Part shown: positions 18,415-27,576 of the stretch, piece by piece | How the letters are laid out: the number at the start of each line of letters is the position of its first letter | Numbering within the stretch: position 1 is the stretch's first letter | Assembly (NCBI GenBank): GCA_913055635.1 | Contig: CAJXLK010000001.1 | Span: 160,626-224,625 of the forward strand | Origin: an uncultured Bacteroidota bacterium | GTDB taxonomy: Bacteria > Bacteroidota > Bacteroidia > Bacteroidales > UBA12077 | Reading direction: 5' to 3' | DNA length: 64,000 bases | Notes under the pieces: generated by a model | Database searches by the model: none | What the model was told of the DNA's origin: nothing | What the model saw: the letters and a program-made list of their open reading frames with translations, nothing else | Program-made: the position numbers and the translations under genes

Positions 18415-18964
18415 TTGAACTGCTCCTGTTTAAATGATCGACAAAAAGTGGTTTAACTCAAGACCTCGGCTAATTTGATGTTACTTCCCTGTACAATCGC
18501 CTGATGTTGAAGCCGTTGCCTTCAGCGATCCTGATTTCTTTTGCTTAGTGGTCATTCTGCCTTCGGGCTTTCTTCATCCGGGAATCATCAGCATAACGCA
18601 TAAAGCATGTGCTTTAGTAATGACAAAACAGAATGGCCTTTGTTTAATCATCCTTTGGTTTCCAACCCAGGTATAAAGGTATATAGGATATAAGCTTGAA
18701 CAAAATCTAAAAATGAAATGTTTCCCGGTTGAGAGAAAATTGATTGTGGCAACAAATGATTTTGCAGACCGGAGAGGGAGAACCATGCATTGTTGACGTG
18801 TGTAATATCTTGTTGATTGTCAAAGATTTATTAAAGTTTGTTAATCAGGTCGTTTACTCAATCAAGATCTATTAATTATCGGAAACGCTCACGATGGAAC
18901 CCAGATGTTTTATTGATTGTTTTAGGTTCCTGGGTGGGGTTTCATTCAACCAAAAACAACTGTT
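18415..18964. other. Divergent control region between sucA and the transhydrogenase operon
   Basis: The 550-bp gap must contain promoters for two divergent energy-metabolism operons. A minus-strand 70-codon frame (18574-18786) has no recognisable motif and is probably chance. No riboswitch-like structure was recognised by eye. Confidence 0.4.
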
Positions 18965-20080
18965 ATGAAAATCGGTATACTGAAGGAAAACAATGGTGAC
19001 AAGCGGGTGGCTGTTTTGCCAGCCAATGTTGAGACATTGCGCAAGATGCAGGTCACGGTATTGGTTGAGCAGGGGGCCGGTTGGCAAGCCTACATTGCTG
19101 ACCGGTATTATCAGGAAGCCGGGGCTGAGATCAGGCAGGCAGAAAAGATCAGGCAGGAAGCGGATTTGTTGATTCGCATCAATCCCTTCACCCGGGAAGA
19201 GCTTCAGCAACTGGGTGAGGGGAAGGTATTGCTTTCGCTGATCAATCCCCTGAGCAACAAACAAGTTGTTGAGGGAGCGGCCAGGCAGGGGGTGACCACC
19301 ATCAGCCTGGATATGATCCCGCGGAGCACCCGGGCACAGGCGATGGATGTGCTCTCGTCCATGGCTACTACTGCGGGGTATAAGGCAGTTTTGGAGGCAG
19401 CCAACAACCTGCCCAGCTTTTTCCCCATGTTCATGACCGCTGCCGGGACCATTCGACCGGCCAAAGTGCTTGTGTTGGGTGCCGGGGTTGCCGGTTTGCA
19501 GGCGATTGCCACGGCCCGTAAGCTGGGTGGGGTAGTCGAGGCTTTTGATGTCCGCACTGCCGTCAAAGAAGAGGTGGAGAGCCTGGGGGGTAAATTCATT
19601 GAGGTGGAAGGGGCCGCTGATGCCCAGGACAGCAGTGGATACGCCACTGAACAGAGTGATGATTACAAAAGGAAACAGCAGCAGTTGATTCATGATCATG
19701 CCCTTAAATCGGACGTGATCATTACCACCGCCCAGATTCCAGGCAAAAAAGCCCCACTGTTGCTGAAGAAAGAGACGGTAGAGCAAATGCGGGCCGGAAG
19801 TGTGGTTGTTGACCTGGCGGCTGCTTCGGGCGGAAACTGTGAGCTTACCGAAAACAGCCGCATAATCAACCATCAGGGAATCACCATCATCGGTAATTCC
19901 AATTACCCCTCCGAATTGCCGGCCGATGCCAGTAAAATGTTCGGCAACAATTTGGTGAATTTTCTCAAACTGATCATTGATTCACAGGGAAATATGAATT
20001 TGAACTTTGATGATGATATTGTCAAAAATGCCACCATCACCCATAACCATGATATCATCAACGACCGGTTTAAATCATAA
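18965..20080 (+). CDS. pntA: NAD(P) transhydrogenase subunit alpha 1 (NAD-binding domain I)
   Basis: A 371-residue soluble NAD(H)-binding subunit of the proton-translocating transhydrogenase. It begins MKIGILKENNGDKRVAVLP, as in alanine dehydrogenase/PntA N-domains. The Rossmann motif is VLGAGVAGLQAIATARKLG, and TTAQIPGKKAPLLL is family-typical. It lacks the membrane part, which is encoded by the next gene, so this is the three-gene form. The stop codon is immediately followed by the first base of a palindromic repeat cluster. Confidence 0.95.
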   Translation: MKIGILKENNGDKRVAVLPANVETLRKMQVTVLVEQGAGWQAYIADRYYQEAGAEIRQAEKIRQEADLLIRINPFTREELQQLGEGKVLLSLINPLSNKQVVEGAARQGVTTISLDMIPRSTRAQAMDVLSSMATTAGYKAVLEAANNLPSFFPMFMTAAGTIRPAKVLVLGAGVAGLQAIATARKLGGVVEAFDVRTAVKEEVESLGGKFIEVEGAADAQDSSGYATEQSDDYKRKQQQLIHDHALKSDVIITTAQIPGKKAPLLLKKETVEQMRAGSVVVDLAAASGGNCELTENSRIINHQGITIIGNSNYPSELPADASKMFGNNLVNFLKLIIDSQGNMNLNFDDDIVKNATITHNHDIINDRFKS

Positions 20081-20228
20081 CCCCGCTTAGCGGGGTCTCC
20101 CCGGCCCAACCCCCGCTTGCCCAACCCCCGCTTAGCGGGGTCCGATTTTTTATACCCCCGCTTAGCGGGGTCAGGTTCGGGGTCAGATTTCTTGAACCCC
20201 GCTAAGCGGGGTCGAAAAAAGCGGGGTC
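20081..20228. repeat. Palindrome cluster B inside the transhydrogenase operon
   Basis: Four full copies of the ccccgcttagcgggg palindrome lie at 20081-20095, 20126-20140, 20156-20170 and 20197-20211. Half-sites lie at 20111-20118 and 20221-20228. The first copy begins directly after the pntA stop codon. The cluster widens the pntA1-pntA2 gap to about 180 bp in what should be one transcript. Confidence 0.95.
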
Positions 20229-20262
20229 GAAAAAATGTCGAATGCCATACAATTTGGAGCTT

Positions 20263-20571
20263 ATGGAAAGCATACTGGAATTTATTTACCTGCACCGTGA
20301 AATCATTTTCATTTTGATTCTTTCGGTCTTTTTGGGCGTTGAAGTCATATCCAACGTCCCTTCCGTGCTGCACACCCCACTGATGTCGGGTGCCAACGCC
20401 ATACACGGGGTGGTTATTATTGGTGCCATTATTGTGATGGGCCATGCCGAAACCACCCTTGCCCTGATACTGGGTTTCGTTGCGGTGGTGCTTGGCACCC
20501 TGAACGTAGTCGGGGGCTTTGTGGTGACCGACAGGATGTTAAGTATGTTTAACAAAAAACAAAAACAATAG
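20263..20571 (+). CDS. pntA2: NAD(P) transhydrogenase subunit alpha 2 (membrane part)
   Basis: A 102-residue membrane subunit with three hydrophobic helices: the first around IFILILSVFLGVEVI, then the typical VPSVLHTPLMSGANAIHGVVI and GFVAVVLGTLNVVGGFVVTDRML. It forms part of the proton channel with PntB. The start at 20263 is chosen over an in-frame ATG at 20242 because GGAG lies about 5 bp upstream of it. The 21 extra bases would add MPYNLEL, which is not expected for the family. Confidence 0.93.
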   Translation: MESILEFIYLHREIIFILILSVFLGVEVISNVPSVLHTPLMSGANAIHGVVIIGAIIVMGHAETTLALILGFVAVVLGTLNVVGGFVVTDRMLSMFNKKQKQ

Positions 20572-20580
20572 CCTTTCAAT

Positions 20581-22038
20581 ATGGATGAAGTGATTAAAGC
20601 CGAGGAATTGTTTTCTTTTACCCTGGGTGAATCCATCCTGGAGATCACCTATATCATTGCTTCGGTTCTGTTTATTGTAGGACTGAAAAAGCTCAGTCAC
20701 CCCGATACGGCGCGTCGCGGTAATATATGGGCTGCAACGGGAATGGCCCTGGCCATTGTTTCAACCCTGGTTTTTCACAAACAGGATGGCGAGCACATCC
20801 ACAATATTGGGTGGATTGTAGCTGCCATTGCAACCGGCACGCTGATCGGGACATTGATTGCCCGGCGGGTTCAGATGACCGCCATGCCCCAGTTGGTCTC
20901 GTTTTTTAATGGAATGGGCGGAGCAGCCGCTGCCCTGATTTCTTTGATGGAATTTCCCCATATCAGCCCGGATCTGATCCGGGCTCATGGGATGTTCAAC
21001 GGCCAGGTACTGGTCATTTTGCTGGGCCTGATGATCGGCAGCGTCTCCTTTTCAGGTTCGATGATCGCTTATGGCAAGCTGGACGGGAAAATTTCTGATA
21101 TCCGTTCGGGTTTGCTGCGCATCGTCAATATGGCTTTGTTGGTTTTGCTGGTGGCTTTCATTGTTTACATTATGAGCCTGGGAGCGGTTGAGCCAGCCAG
21201 TGTGATGCCTTTGCTTTATGCTTTTCTTGCCATTTCCCTTTTATATGGAATTTCTTTTGTGATGCCCATTGGCGGGGCCGATATGCCGGTGGTGATTTCC
21301 CTGCTGAACTCCTTTACAGGGGTGGCAGCTGCCATGGGCGGATTTCTTTACAACAACCAGGTGATGCTTACCGGGGGTATTTTGGTGGGATCGGCCGGTA
21401 CCATCCTGACCATCCTGATGTGTAAGGCGATGAACCGGTCGTTGTCCAATGTCATCCTGGGTGCTTTCGGGGGAAGCAAGGCCGATGATTCCGGTGAAGC
21501 AGGCCAGATCAAGGAGATCGGCATCAGCGATGCCGCCGTCCTGCTCAATTATTCCCCTAAGGTTTTGATTATTCCCGGCTATGGCCTTGCAGTGGCCCAG
21601 GCTCAGATGCTTACCCGGGAGGTGGATCATAAACTGGGGCAAAACGGGGTGGAGGTTCACTATGCCATCCATCCGGTGGCCGGTAGAATGCCCGGGCATA
21701 TGAACGTGCTGCTGGCCGAAGCCGATATCCCTTATGATAAGCTTCTGGAGAGTGAGGAAGCCAATGAACAAATGCAGGATGTTGACCTAGCGGTGGTGAT
21801 CGGTGCCAATGATGTGGTCAATCCCGCCGCGGAAGAGGATCCTTCCAGTCCCATTGCCGGAATGCCCATCCTGCAGGCCTACAAAGCCAAAAACATCATC
21901 GTTATGAAACGGGGAATGGGACTGGGTTACGCCGGGATTGAAAACAAACTCTTTTACAACGATAAAACCCGGATGCTTTTTGGAAATGCCAAGGAGAGCC
22001 TTCAACAGGTGCTCAACGAAATCAAAAATATGGACTGA
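20581..22038 (+). CDS. pntB: NAD(P) transhydrogenase subunit beta
   Basis: A 485-residue subunit with about nine membrane helices and a C-terminal NADP(H)-binding domain III. Family signatures are visible: SFFNGMGGAAAALISL, MPIGGADMPVVISLLNSFTG, IPGYGLAVAQAQ, HPVAGRMPGHMNVLLAEA and VIGANDVVNPAA. It uses the proton gradient to drive NADPH formation from NADH. It lies 9 bp after pntA2. Its last codons (AAA AAT ATG GAC TGA) are the first bases of a 41-42 bp tandem array that continues downstream. Confidence 0.96.
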   Translation: MDEVIKAEELFSFTLGESILEITYIIASVLFIVGLKKLSHPDTARRGNIWAATGMALAIVSTLVFHKQDGEHIHNIGWIVAAIATGTLIGTLIARRVQMTAMPQLVSFFNGMGGAAAALISLMEFPHISPDLIRAHGMFNGQVLVILLGLMIGSVSFSGSMIAYGKLDGKISDIRSGLLRIVNMALLVLLVAFIVYIMSLGAVEPASVMPLLYAFLAISLLYGISFVMPIGGADMPVVISLLNSFTGVAAAMGGFLYNNQVMLTGGILVGSAGTILTILMCKAMNRSLSNVILGAFGGSKADDSGEAGQIKEIGISDAAVLLNYSPKVLIIPGYGLAVAQAQMLTREVDHKLGQNGVEVHYAIHPVAGRMPGHMNVLLAEADIPYDKLLESEEANEQMQDVDLAVVIGANDVVNPAAEEDPSSPIAGMPILQAYKAKNIIVMKRGMGLGYAGIENKLFYNDKTRMLFGNAKESLQQVLNEIKNMD

Positions 22039-22276
22039 CGGGATCCATCACAGATCCAAGAGATTAAAATATGGACTGATGGGGATCCATCACAGATCCA
22101 AGAGATTAAAATATGGACTGATGGGATCCATCACAGATCCAAAAGATTAGAATATGGACTGATGGGATCCATCACAGATCCAAAAGATTAGAATATGGAC
22201 TGACGGTATCCCACGCCTGCTCCAAGATGTAAGAATATGGATTGACGGGGGTGGATCATTGCTCCAAAGGATAAAA
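22027..22276. repeat. 41-42 bp tandem array starting in the last codons of pntB
   Basis: Units begin with aatatggactga at 22027, 22068, 22110, 22151, 22192 and 22234; a degraded seventh starts near 22277. Units 1-4 are nearly identical and contain ggatccatcacagatcc, whose ggatc/gatcc ends can pair. Units 5-6 have diverged. The first unit overlaps the pntB stop codon. The rest of the gap to 22404 shows nothing else but the promoter region for the sirtuin gene. Confidence 0.92.
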
Positions 22277-22404
22277 GACATGGATTGCCATCAGTAGTGT
22301 TGCTGATGTTATCATCTTCGGTTGAGTTTTTTACCGGCAGCCGGACAACGAGGCGGTAAATTCTTTAAATTTGCGGTTGCATGAATGCTTAAAAGGCCCT
22401 GAAG

Positions 22405-23166
22405 ATGAATCAAGAACACATCAAGCAAGCCGCCGAATGGATAGCCCGCTCCTCCTACAATGTTGGTTTTACGGGGGCAGGCATTAGTGTGGAAAGTGGC
22501 ATCCCGCCTTTCCGGGGGGAAAACGGGTTATGGAACAAATATGACCCGGGCATTCTGGATCTGGACTACTTCTACAACAATCCCGAACATGCCTGGAGCG
22601 TGATCAAAACCATTTTTTTTGATTCTTTTGGCAGTGCCGAACCCAACCTGGGCCACAAGAAGCTGGCTGAGCTTGAAGAGATGGGCCTTGTTGAATCGGT
22701 GATCACCCAGAACATCGATAACTTGCATCAGGAAGCCGGAAGCCGCAATGTTTATGAGTTCCACGGCAATTCCAGGAGGCTGGTGTGCCAGAAATGCGGG
22801 CAAACCTACCAGGTGAGCGATAAGATGCTGGAGCATGTTCCCCCGCGATGTGAAAAGTGTGGAGCCGTCCTGAAGCCGGATTTTATTTTTTTCGGTGAAG
22901 GCATTCCGCAGGGGGCCCACCAGAAATCGATCGAAGCCGCTCAAAACAGCGATATTTTTCTGGTGATTGGTACCACCGGCGAGATCATGCCTGCATCGAT
23001 GATTCCGCAATTGGCCAAAGAAAATGGCGTGAAGATCATAGAGATCAATCCCAACCGGAGCCTTTTCACCACATCCATCACCGACATCTTCCTGCAGGGG
23101 AAGGCAACGGAGGTTATGGATGCATTGGTCGGGGAAATACGGAATTTGACAACGACTAAAGCCTAA
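22405..23166 (+). CDS. cobB: Sir2-family NAD-dependent protein deacylase
   Basis: A 253-residue sirtuin. NAD-binding GAGISVESGIPPFRG, TQNIDNLHQEAG, catalytic His in EFHGN, and the zinc finger CQKCG...CEKCG are all present, followed by PDFIFFGEGIP and VIGTTGEIMPAS. It removes acyl groups from lysines, typically on metabolic enzymes such as acyl-CoA synthetases. Cytoplasmic. It is followed after 3 bp by an S4-domain gene, so the two are probably co-transcribed. Confidence 0.94.
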   Translation: MNQEHIKQAAEWIARSSYNVGFTGAGISVESGIPPFRGENGLWNKYDPGILDLDYFYNNPEHAWSVIKTIFFDSFGSAEPNLGHKKLAELEEMGLVESVITQNIDNLHQEAGSRNVYEFHGNSRRLVCQKCGQTYQVSDKMLEHVPPRCEKCGAVLKPDFIFFGEGIPQGAHQKSIEAAQNSDIFLVIGTTGEIMPASMIPQLAKENGVKIIEINPNRSLFTTSITDIFLQGKATEVMDALVGEIRNLTTTKA

Positions 23167-23169
23167 ACC

Positions 23170-23379
23170 ATGGAATTTGAACTGCCTGCTGGTAGCGAAT
23201 ACATTGAACTGATCAAATTGCTGAAGGCAACCGACATAGCCCCGTCCGGGGCCCAGGCCAAGCAGATGGTTGAGCAAGGCCATGTGCTGGTCAATGGAGC
23301 CCAGGAGTCCCGTAAACGGGCTAAATTGAGGCGCGGCACCGAAGTGCAGGTTTTTGACACGTTCATCACCATTCAATGA
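23170..23379 (+). CDS. Small S4-domain RNA-binding protein (YbcJ-like)
   Basis: A 69-residue protein consisting of a single S4-like domain: YIELIKLLKATDIAPSGAQAKQMVEQGHVLVNG followed by RKRAKLRRGTEV. YbcJ-type proteins bind structured RNA, perhaps rRNA. The basic KRAKLR patch fits RNA binding. It lies 3 bp after the sirtuin gene, with the ATG in ACCATGGAA. Length is normal for the family. Confidence 0.9.
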   Translation: MEFELPAGSEYIELIKLLKATDIAPSGAQAKQMVEQGHVLVNGAQESRKRAKLRRGTEVQVFDTFITIQ

Positions 23380-23448
23380 CCGGGCCCGGCCGTGGCTTCC
23401 CTGCGGCCTATATTTCCTGATGGCTGCAAGCTCTTCGATAGGCAGTGT

Positions 23449-23670
23449 GGCCGCCGGGCTTGAGTTTGTTTTATTTTACCCTTAACTGCCTAATTCTGTC
23501 TCATGTCCTGGCTAAACCGCAGGGCTTCAGTTGAATGTATTCCATCCTTAGCTGACCCATCCGATCCGATGTTTTGGTTAAACCGCAGAGCTTGATTTGG
23601 ACCTATTTTACCCTGGGCTGACTGATTCTATCTGCTGTTCGGTCTGAACCACAGGGCTTCAGTTTATTGG
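23449..23670. repeat. Three imperfect 66-bp tandem units between convergent genes
   Basis: The landmark aaccgcagggctt (or aaccgcagagctt, aaccacagggctt) recurs at 23515, 23581 and 23647, exactly 66 bp apart. Similar sequence between the landmarks (ctgactgattctatctg, ctgcctaattctgtctc) shows these are divergent copies of a longer unit. It fills the 383-bp gap between the ends of two converging genes. No gene is seen in the gap. Confidence 0.75.
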
Positions 23671-23762
23671 ACTGTCCCCCCATCCATTACCATTACTGGG
23701 AATTTTCCGGGAAAAATTTAAGTGATCATAGTTGCGAAAGGAATGCAAAGTTGTCGCAGTGG

Positions 23763-24524
23763 TTAGGTGCCCCTGTTTATTTCGTACAGAAGCTGCCTGA
23801 TTTGTTGAACCATTTGCTGGTAATGAGATCCTTCCCAGTAGACCTTGCCGCATTGGCGGCATCGATAAAACCGATCATAATATTTTTTGGTTCCTTCCAG
23901 CAGGAAAGGGGCAACCTGTTGTTTGTCAACCTGCTCAATGGTTCCGTTGCATTCCATACAGCGCGAGAAGAGGCGAATCTGATCTTTCAGGTCGAATCGC
24001 TGAATGACCTCGCGCAGCTGCTGGCCGGGGTTATCTGAGCGGAGCCAGTACCCATGCTGGACGGTTGAATATTTCAAAATCCCTATATCCCGTGTGAGGA
24101 TGATGCGGTTTTGCTGGCCCGACATTTCAACGATGGTGTGGTCTTCATAGCGGTTGTCATATAAAGTGTCAAAGCCGCACAATCGAAGGTAGCGGGCCAG
24201 CTTGCCCAGGTGGACATCCAAAACAAACCGGGTTTGCCTCAACGGCCTGTCTTTTAATTTTGATAGGGAAGATATATCCAGCGATTCAAATTTTGGATAC
24301 ACCGATATCCGGTCTCCGTGTTTGATACGATCCTTAAATGCGGCGGATATTCCGTTGACCAGAATCAAGTCCACTTCTGTATGGGGTACACCAAACGATT
24401 CAATCACATCTTTAACCGAGGGATTGTTATAAAAATAAATTTCCAGTTCCTTCTTTCTCCGGTCAGCTGCCAGAAAATCGTTCAATTCTTCGTAGAAGCG
24501 GATGGTTGCTTTTTTTTCAGCCAT
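23763..24524 (-). CDS. Ub-Mut7C fusion protein (ubiquitin-like domain plus Mut7-C RNase/zinc domain)
   Basis: A 253-residue cytoplasmic protein. Residues 1-80 form a beta-grasp ubiquitin/ThiS-like domain (TIRFYEELNDFL, VNGISAAFKDRI, GDRISVYP). Residues 95-250 match the Mut7-C domain, a PIN-fold predicted nuclease: RFVLDVHLGKLARYLRLCGFD, ILTRDIGIL, and a zinc ribbon CMECNG...CRQCGKVYWEGSHY. The pair is common in Bacteria but its RNA target is unknown. It is divergent from the methylmalonyl-CoA operon. Domain calls are firm; function is inferred. Confidence 0.9.
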   Translation of the reverse strand: MAEKKATIRFYEELNDFLAADRRKKELEIYFYNNPSVKDVIESFGVPHTEVDLILVNGISAAFKDRIKHGDRISVYPKFESLDISSLSKLKDRPLRQTRFVLDVHLGKLARYLRLCGFDTLYDNRYEDHTIVEMSGQQNRIILTRDIGILKYSTVQHGYWLRSDNPGQQLREVIQRFDLKDQIRLFSRCMECNGTIEQVDKQQVAPFLLEGTKKYYDRFYRCRQCGKVYWEGSHYQQMVQQIRQLLYEINRGT

Positions 24525-24683
24525 AGCTTAAATATTTTCTGTCCGAACTATTGGATTGCCACCGGGCCTGCGTGGGACAATGATCGATCAACCTGCCTAT
24601 CTTCTGCGGCACATATGTTAAATAACAACCTGATAAAGGTTATTTTTTGAGGGATATCATTTCTCAAATTTGATGAATATAGG

Positions 24684-24691
24684 TAGTTTTG
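24684..24691 (+). promoter_or_regulatory. -7 element for the methylmalonyl-CoA decarboxylase operon
   Basis: TAGTTTTG fits TAnnTTTG and sits 20 bp before the epimerase start codon. A -33 TTTG at standard spacing is not obvious. Confidence 0.5.
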
Positions 24692-24711
24692 CATAAAAAA
24701 TCAACCGATCT

Positions 24712-25137
24712 ATGAATCCATCACATATTGAGCACATTGGAATAGCAGTCAGAAACCTGGATGATTCGATCCAGTTTTATGAAAAGGTGTTGGGGCTTCA
24801 ATGCTACAACATCGAGGAAGTAAAAGATCAGAAGGTACGCACGGCCTTTTTTCAGGTGGGCGACACCAAGATCGAGTTGCTGGAGAGCACCGAAGAGGAT
24901 GGCCCCATCAGCAAGTACATTGAGAAGAAAGGGGAGGGGGTTCATCACATAGCCTTTGCTGTTGAAAATATTGAAGAGAAGTTGCGGATTGCTCAAGACA
25001 ACGGGGTAAGGCTGATAGACAAGGAGCCCCGCAAGGGGGCTGAAGGCCTGGACATTGCCTTCCTTCATCCCAAATCCACCCATGGGGTGTTAACGGAACT
25101 TTGTGAGGATAAAACCAAACGCCGAATCAATTCATAA
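24712..25137 (+). CDS. mce: Methylmalonyl-CoA epimerase
   Basis: A 141-residue vicinal-oxygen-chelate enzyme that interconverts (R)- and (S)-methylmalonyl-CoA. Motifs: [61 protein letters not shown]. The His of the first and third motifs and the final Glu are the metal ligands. It is first in a five-gene operon and precedes the carboxyltransferase by 8 bp, the usual order in propionate-forming Bacteroidota. Confidence 0.95.
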   Translation: MNPSHIEHIGIAVRNLDDSIQFYEKVLGLQCYNIEEVKDQKVRTAFFQVGDTKIELLESTEEDGPISKYIEKKGEGVHHIAFAVENIEEKLRIAQDNGVRLIDKEPRKGAEGLDIAFLHPKSTHGVLTELCEDKTKRRINS

Positions 25138-25145
25138 ACTGTACG

Positions 25146-26705
25146 ATGAGCAAACAAGACAAAATAAAAAAGCTGATTGATTCCAGAGCCGAAGCCAAGA
25201 TGGGCGGCGGCGAGAAAAGGATCAAGGCCCAGCATGACAAAGGCAAACTCACTGCCCGCGAGCGGATTGAGATTCTCCTGGATGAGGGGAGTTTTGAGGA
25301 GTTTGACATGTTCGTCACCCACCGGTCCACCAATTTTGGGATGGACAAGAAGAAGATCCTGGGCGACGGGGTAGTCACCGGCACCGGCACCGTAGACGGG
25401 CGGGTGGTTTACGTTTTTTCCCAGGATTTCACTGTTTTTGGCGGTTCGCTTTCTGAGATGTTTGCCCAGAAGATCACCAAGGTGATGGACATGGCCATGA
25501 AGGTAGGGGCCCCTGTGATTGGCATCAATGACAGCGGGGGAGCCCGTATCCAGGAAGGAGTAACCAGTTTGGCCGGTTATGCTGAGATTTTTGAGCGCAA
25601 CATCCTTGCCTCGGGTGTCATTCCTCAAATATCGGCTGTTTTTGGACCCTGTGCCGGCGGTGCCGTTTATTCGCCGTCGCTGACCGATTTTGTGATGATG
25701 ACCGAGGAAACGAGTTACATGTTTGTCACCGGCCCCAAGGTGGTCAAGACCGTCACCGGTGAAGAGATCTCCGTCTCTGATCTGGGCGGGGCTGATGTGC
25801 ACGCTTCCAAGTCGGGGGTTTCTCACTTTAAGGCCGAAGACGAAGAGGAGGGGCTGCTGTTAATCCGCAAATTACTCAGCTATTTGCCCGCCAACAACCT
25901 GGAAGAGCCCCCGCTGACTGAAAATGATGATCCCATTGATCGCCTGGATGACAAGCTTAATGAGATCATTCCGGAGAATCCCAACGAGCCCTACGATGTC
26001 AAAGAAATTCTCCACAGTCTGGTGGATTATGAAGAGTTTTTGGAGATTCACCGCCATTATGCCAAGAACATTGTCATTGGTTTTGGGCGGTTCGACGGGA
26101 TGCCGGTAGGCATTGTGGCCAATCAGCCCAATTACCTGGCGGGTGTCCTCGACATTGATGCTTCCCGCAAGGCGGCCCGCTTCGTTCGCTTCTGCGATGC
26201 CTTTAATATTCCGCTGGTTACCCTGGTGGATGTTCCGGGTTTCCTTCCGGGCAGCAATCAAGAATATGGCGGTATCATCAATCACGGGGCCAAATTGATG
26301 TTTGCCTACGGGGAGGCGACGGTTCCCAAGATCACCATTACCCTGCGCAAGTCATACGGTGGGGCCCATGATGTAATGAGCAGCAAGCAGTTGCGTGGAG
26401 ACATGAATTATGCCTGGCCCACGGCTGAAATTGCCGTGATGGGGGCCCGCGGTGCTGTTGAAGTACTCTATGGCAAAGATTTGAAGGAGATAGAAGATGA
26501 GGAGGAAAAAGAAAAATTCATTCAGGAGAAGGAGGAAGAATACCGCGAGTACTTTGCCAATCCCTACCAGGCAGCGAGTCTGGGTTATATTGATGACATC
26601 ATTGAACCCAGGAATTCCCGCTTTAGGATTATCCGGGCCCTGCAGACCCTTGGAACCAAAAAGGATGTGAACCCGGCCAAGAAACATTCGAATTTGCCAT
26701 TGTAA
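25146..26705 (+). CDS. mmdA: Methylmalonyl-CoA decarboxylase alpha (carboxyltransferase) subunit
   Basis: A 519-residue biotin-dependent carboxyltransferase. It moves the carboxyl group of (S)-methylmalonyl-CoA to biotin on MmdC. Both crotonase-like halves are present: [44 protein letters not shown] in the first, and [23 protein letters not shown] and [12 protein letters not shown] in the second. The same fold serves propionyl-CoA carboxylase, but the OadG and OadB neighbours and absence of a biotin carboxylase gene identify the sodium-pumping decarboxylase. Confidence 0.95.
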   Translation: MSKQDKIKKLIDSRAEAKMGGGEKRIKAQHDKGKLTARERIEILLDEGSFEEFDMFVTHRSTNFGMDKKKILGDGVVTGTGTVDGRVVYVFSQDFTVFGGSLSEMFAQKITKVMDMAMKVGAPVIGINDSGGARIQEGVTSLAGYAEIFERNILASGVIPQISAVFGPCAGGAVYSPSLTDFVMMTEETSYMFVTGPKVVKTVTGEEISVSDLGGADVHASKSGVSHFKAEDEEEGLLLIRKLLSYLPANNLEEPPLTENDDPIDRLDDKLNEIIPENPNEPYDVKEILHSLVDYEEFLEIHRHYAKNIVIGFGRFDGMPVGIVANQPNYLAGVLDIDASRKAARFVRFCDAFNIPLVTLVDVPGFLPGSNQEYGGIINHGAKLMFAYGEATVPKITITLRKSYGGAHDVMSSKQLRGDMNYAWPTAEIAVMGARGAVEVLYGKDLKEIEDEEEKEKFIQEKEEEYREYFANPYQAASLGYIDDIIEPRNSRFRIIRALQTLGTKKDVNPAKKHSNLPL

Positions 26706-26724
26706 CATTTAAGATGCATACATT

Positions 26725-27108
26725 ATGATTTGGTGGATTAGCGACATCAATTTTGACATCACCCAGATATACGGCCAGGGCGTAACCATTGCCGTGGTAG
26801 GCTATGTGATCGTCTTTATGGCCCTGGTATTGTCATTCGCCTTGTTTTCAAATGTTCCCCGAATCCTCTACTACCGCACCCGAAAGGAGATGAAGAAGAA
26901 GCGGAAACAGGAACAAAAGCAGGTAGACGATGAGGTGCAAATGCCGGCCGAAGTGACGGCAGCCATCGCAACAGCCCTTTATTTACATTATAACGAACTC
27001 CATGATCCTGAAAGCAATATCATTACCATTCAACGGGTTAGAAAACGCTATTCACCCTGGAGTTCCAAAATTTACGGATTAAGAAAGTGGCCTCATAAAA
27101 CCTTCTAA
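26725..27108 (+). CDS. mmdD: OadG-family sodium pump decarboxylase small (gamma/delta) subunit
   Basis: A 127-residue protein with a single N-terminal membrane helix (VTIAVVGYVIVFMALVLSFALF) and a charged cytoplasmic tail (KEMKKKRKQEQKQ, then AEVTAAIATALYLHYNELHD). This layout is typical of OadG, which anchors the soluble carboxyltransferase to the membrane beta subunit. The C-terminal YSPWSSKIYGLRKWPHKTF is like that of Bacteroidota homologues. Same operon. Confidence 0.88.
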   Translation: MIWWISDINFDITQIYGQGVTIAVVGYVIVFMALVLSFALFSNVPRILYYRTRKEMKKKRKQEQKQVDDEVQMPAEVTAAIATALYLHYNELHDPESNIITIQRVRKRYSPWSSKIYGLRKWPHKTF

Positions 27109-27122
27109 CAAGCCGATCAACA

Positions 27123-27551
27123 ATGAAAAAGTTTAAGTTTAAAATACGCGGTAATACCTACGAGGTTGAAATTAAGGATTTTGAAGACAATATTGCTCAG
27201 ATCGAAGTCAACGGTACCCAATATGAAGTAGAGGTTGAACAGAAAGAATCAGCCCGTTCGAAAACCCCGAAACTGGTCCGTTCACAGGTACAGACCAAAC
27301 GCAGCGACAGCAAGATCAAGAAAACCGTCAGCAGCAAGGTTAGTTCCGTTAAAGCCCCCTTACCGGGCAATATTTTCAAGATCCTGGTGCAAGTGGGCGA
27401 TGAAGTTAAAAAAGGTGATAAGATCATGATCATGGAAGCCATGAAGATGGAGAACAATGTACTGGCTGATAAAGACGGGAAAATAAAAAGCATTAAGGTG
27501 AAAGAAGGCGATTCAGTCCTTCAGAATGACGTTTTGGCTGAAATCGAATAA
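27123..27551 (+). CDS. mmdC: Biotin carboxyl carrier subunit of methylmalonyl-CoA decarboxylase
   Basis: A 142-residue carrier. The N-terminal part (KKFKFKIRGNTYEVEI) is followed by a basic linker of about 40 residues. The biotinyl domain comes next (VKAPLPGNIFKILVQVGDEV, MEAMKMENNV with the biotin Lys). It shuttles CO2 between MmdA and MmdB. Tight spacing within the operon; the stop lies 25 bp before the beta-subunit start. Confidence 0.94.
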   Translation: MKKFKFKIRGNTYEVEIKDFEDNIAQIEVNGTQYEVEVEQKESARSKTPKLVRSQVQTKRSDSKIKKTVSSKVSSVKAPLPGNIFKILVQVGDEVKKGDKIMIMEAMKMENNVLADKDGKIKSIKVKEGDSVLQNDVLAEIE

Positions 27552-27576
27552 TTCATCTCAAACCAACCATTTTATC

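Noticed and set aside
20242-20262. Earlier ATG for pntA2
   Set aside because: It would add MPYNLEL. The GGAG before 20263 and family length favour the later start.
22039-22150. Open frame through the pntB repeat array
   Set aside because: It reflects the repeat period and has no start signal or domain. The pntB stop codon is intact.
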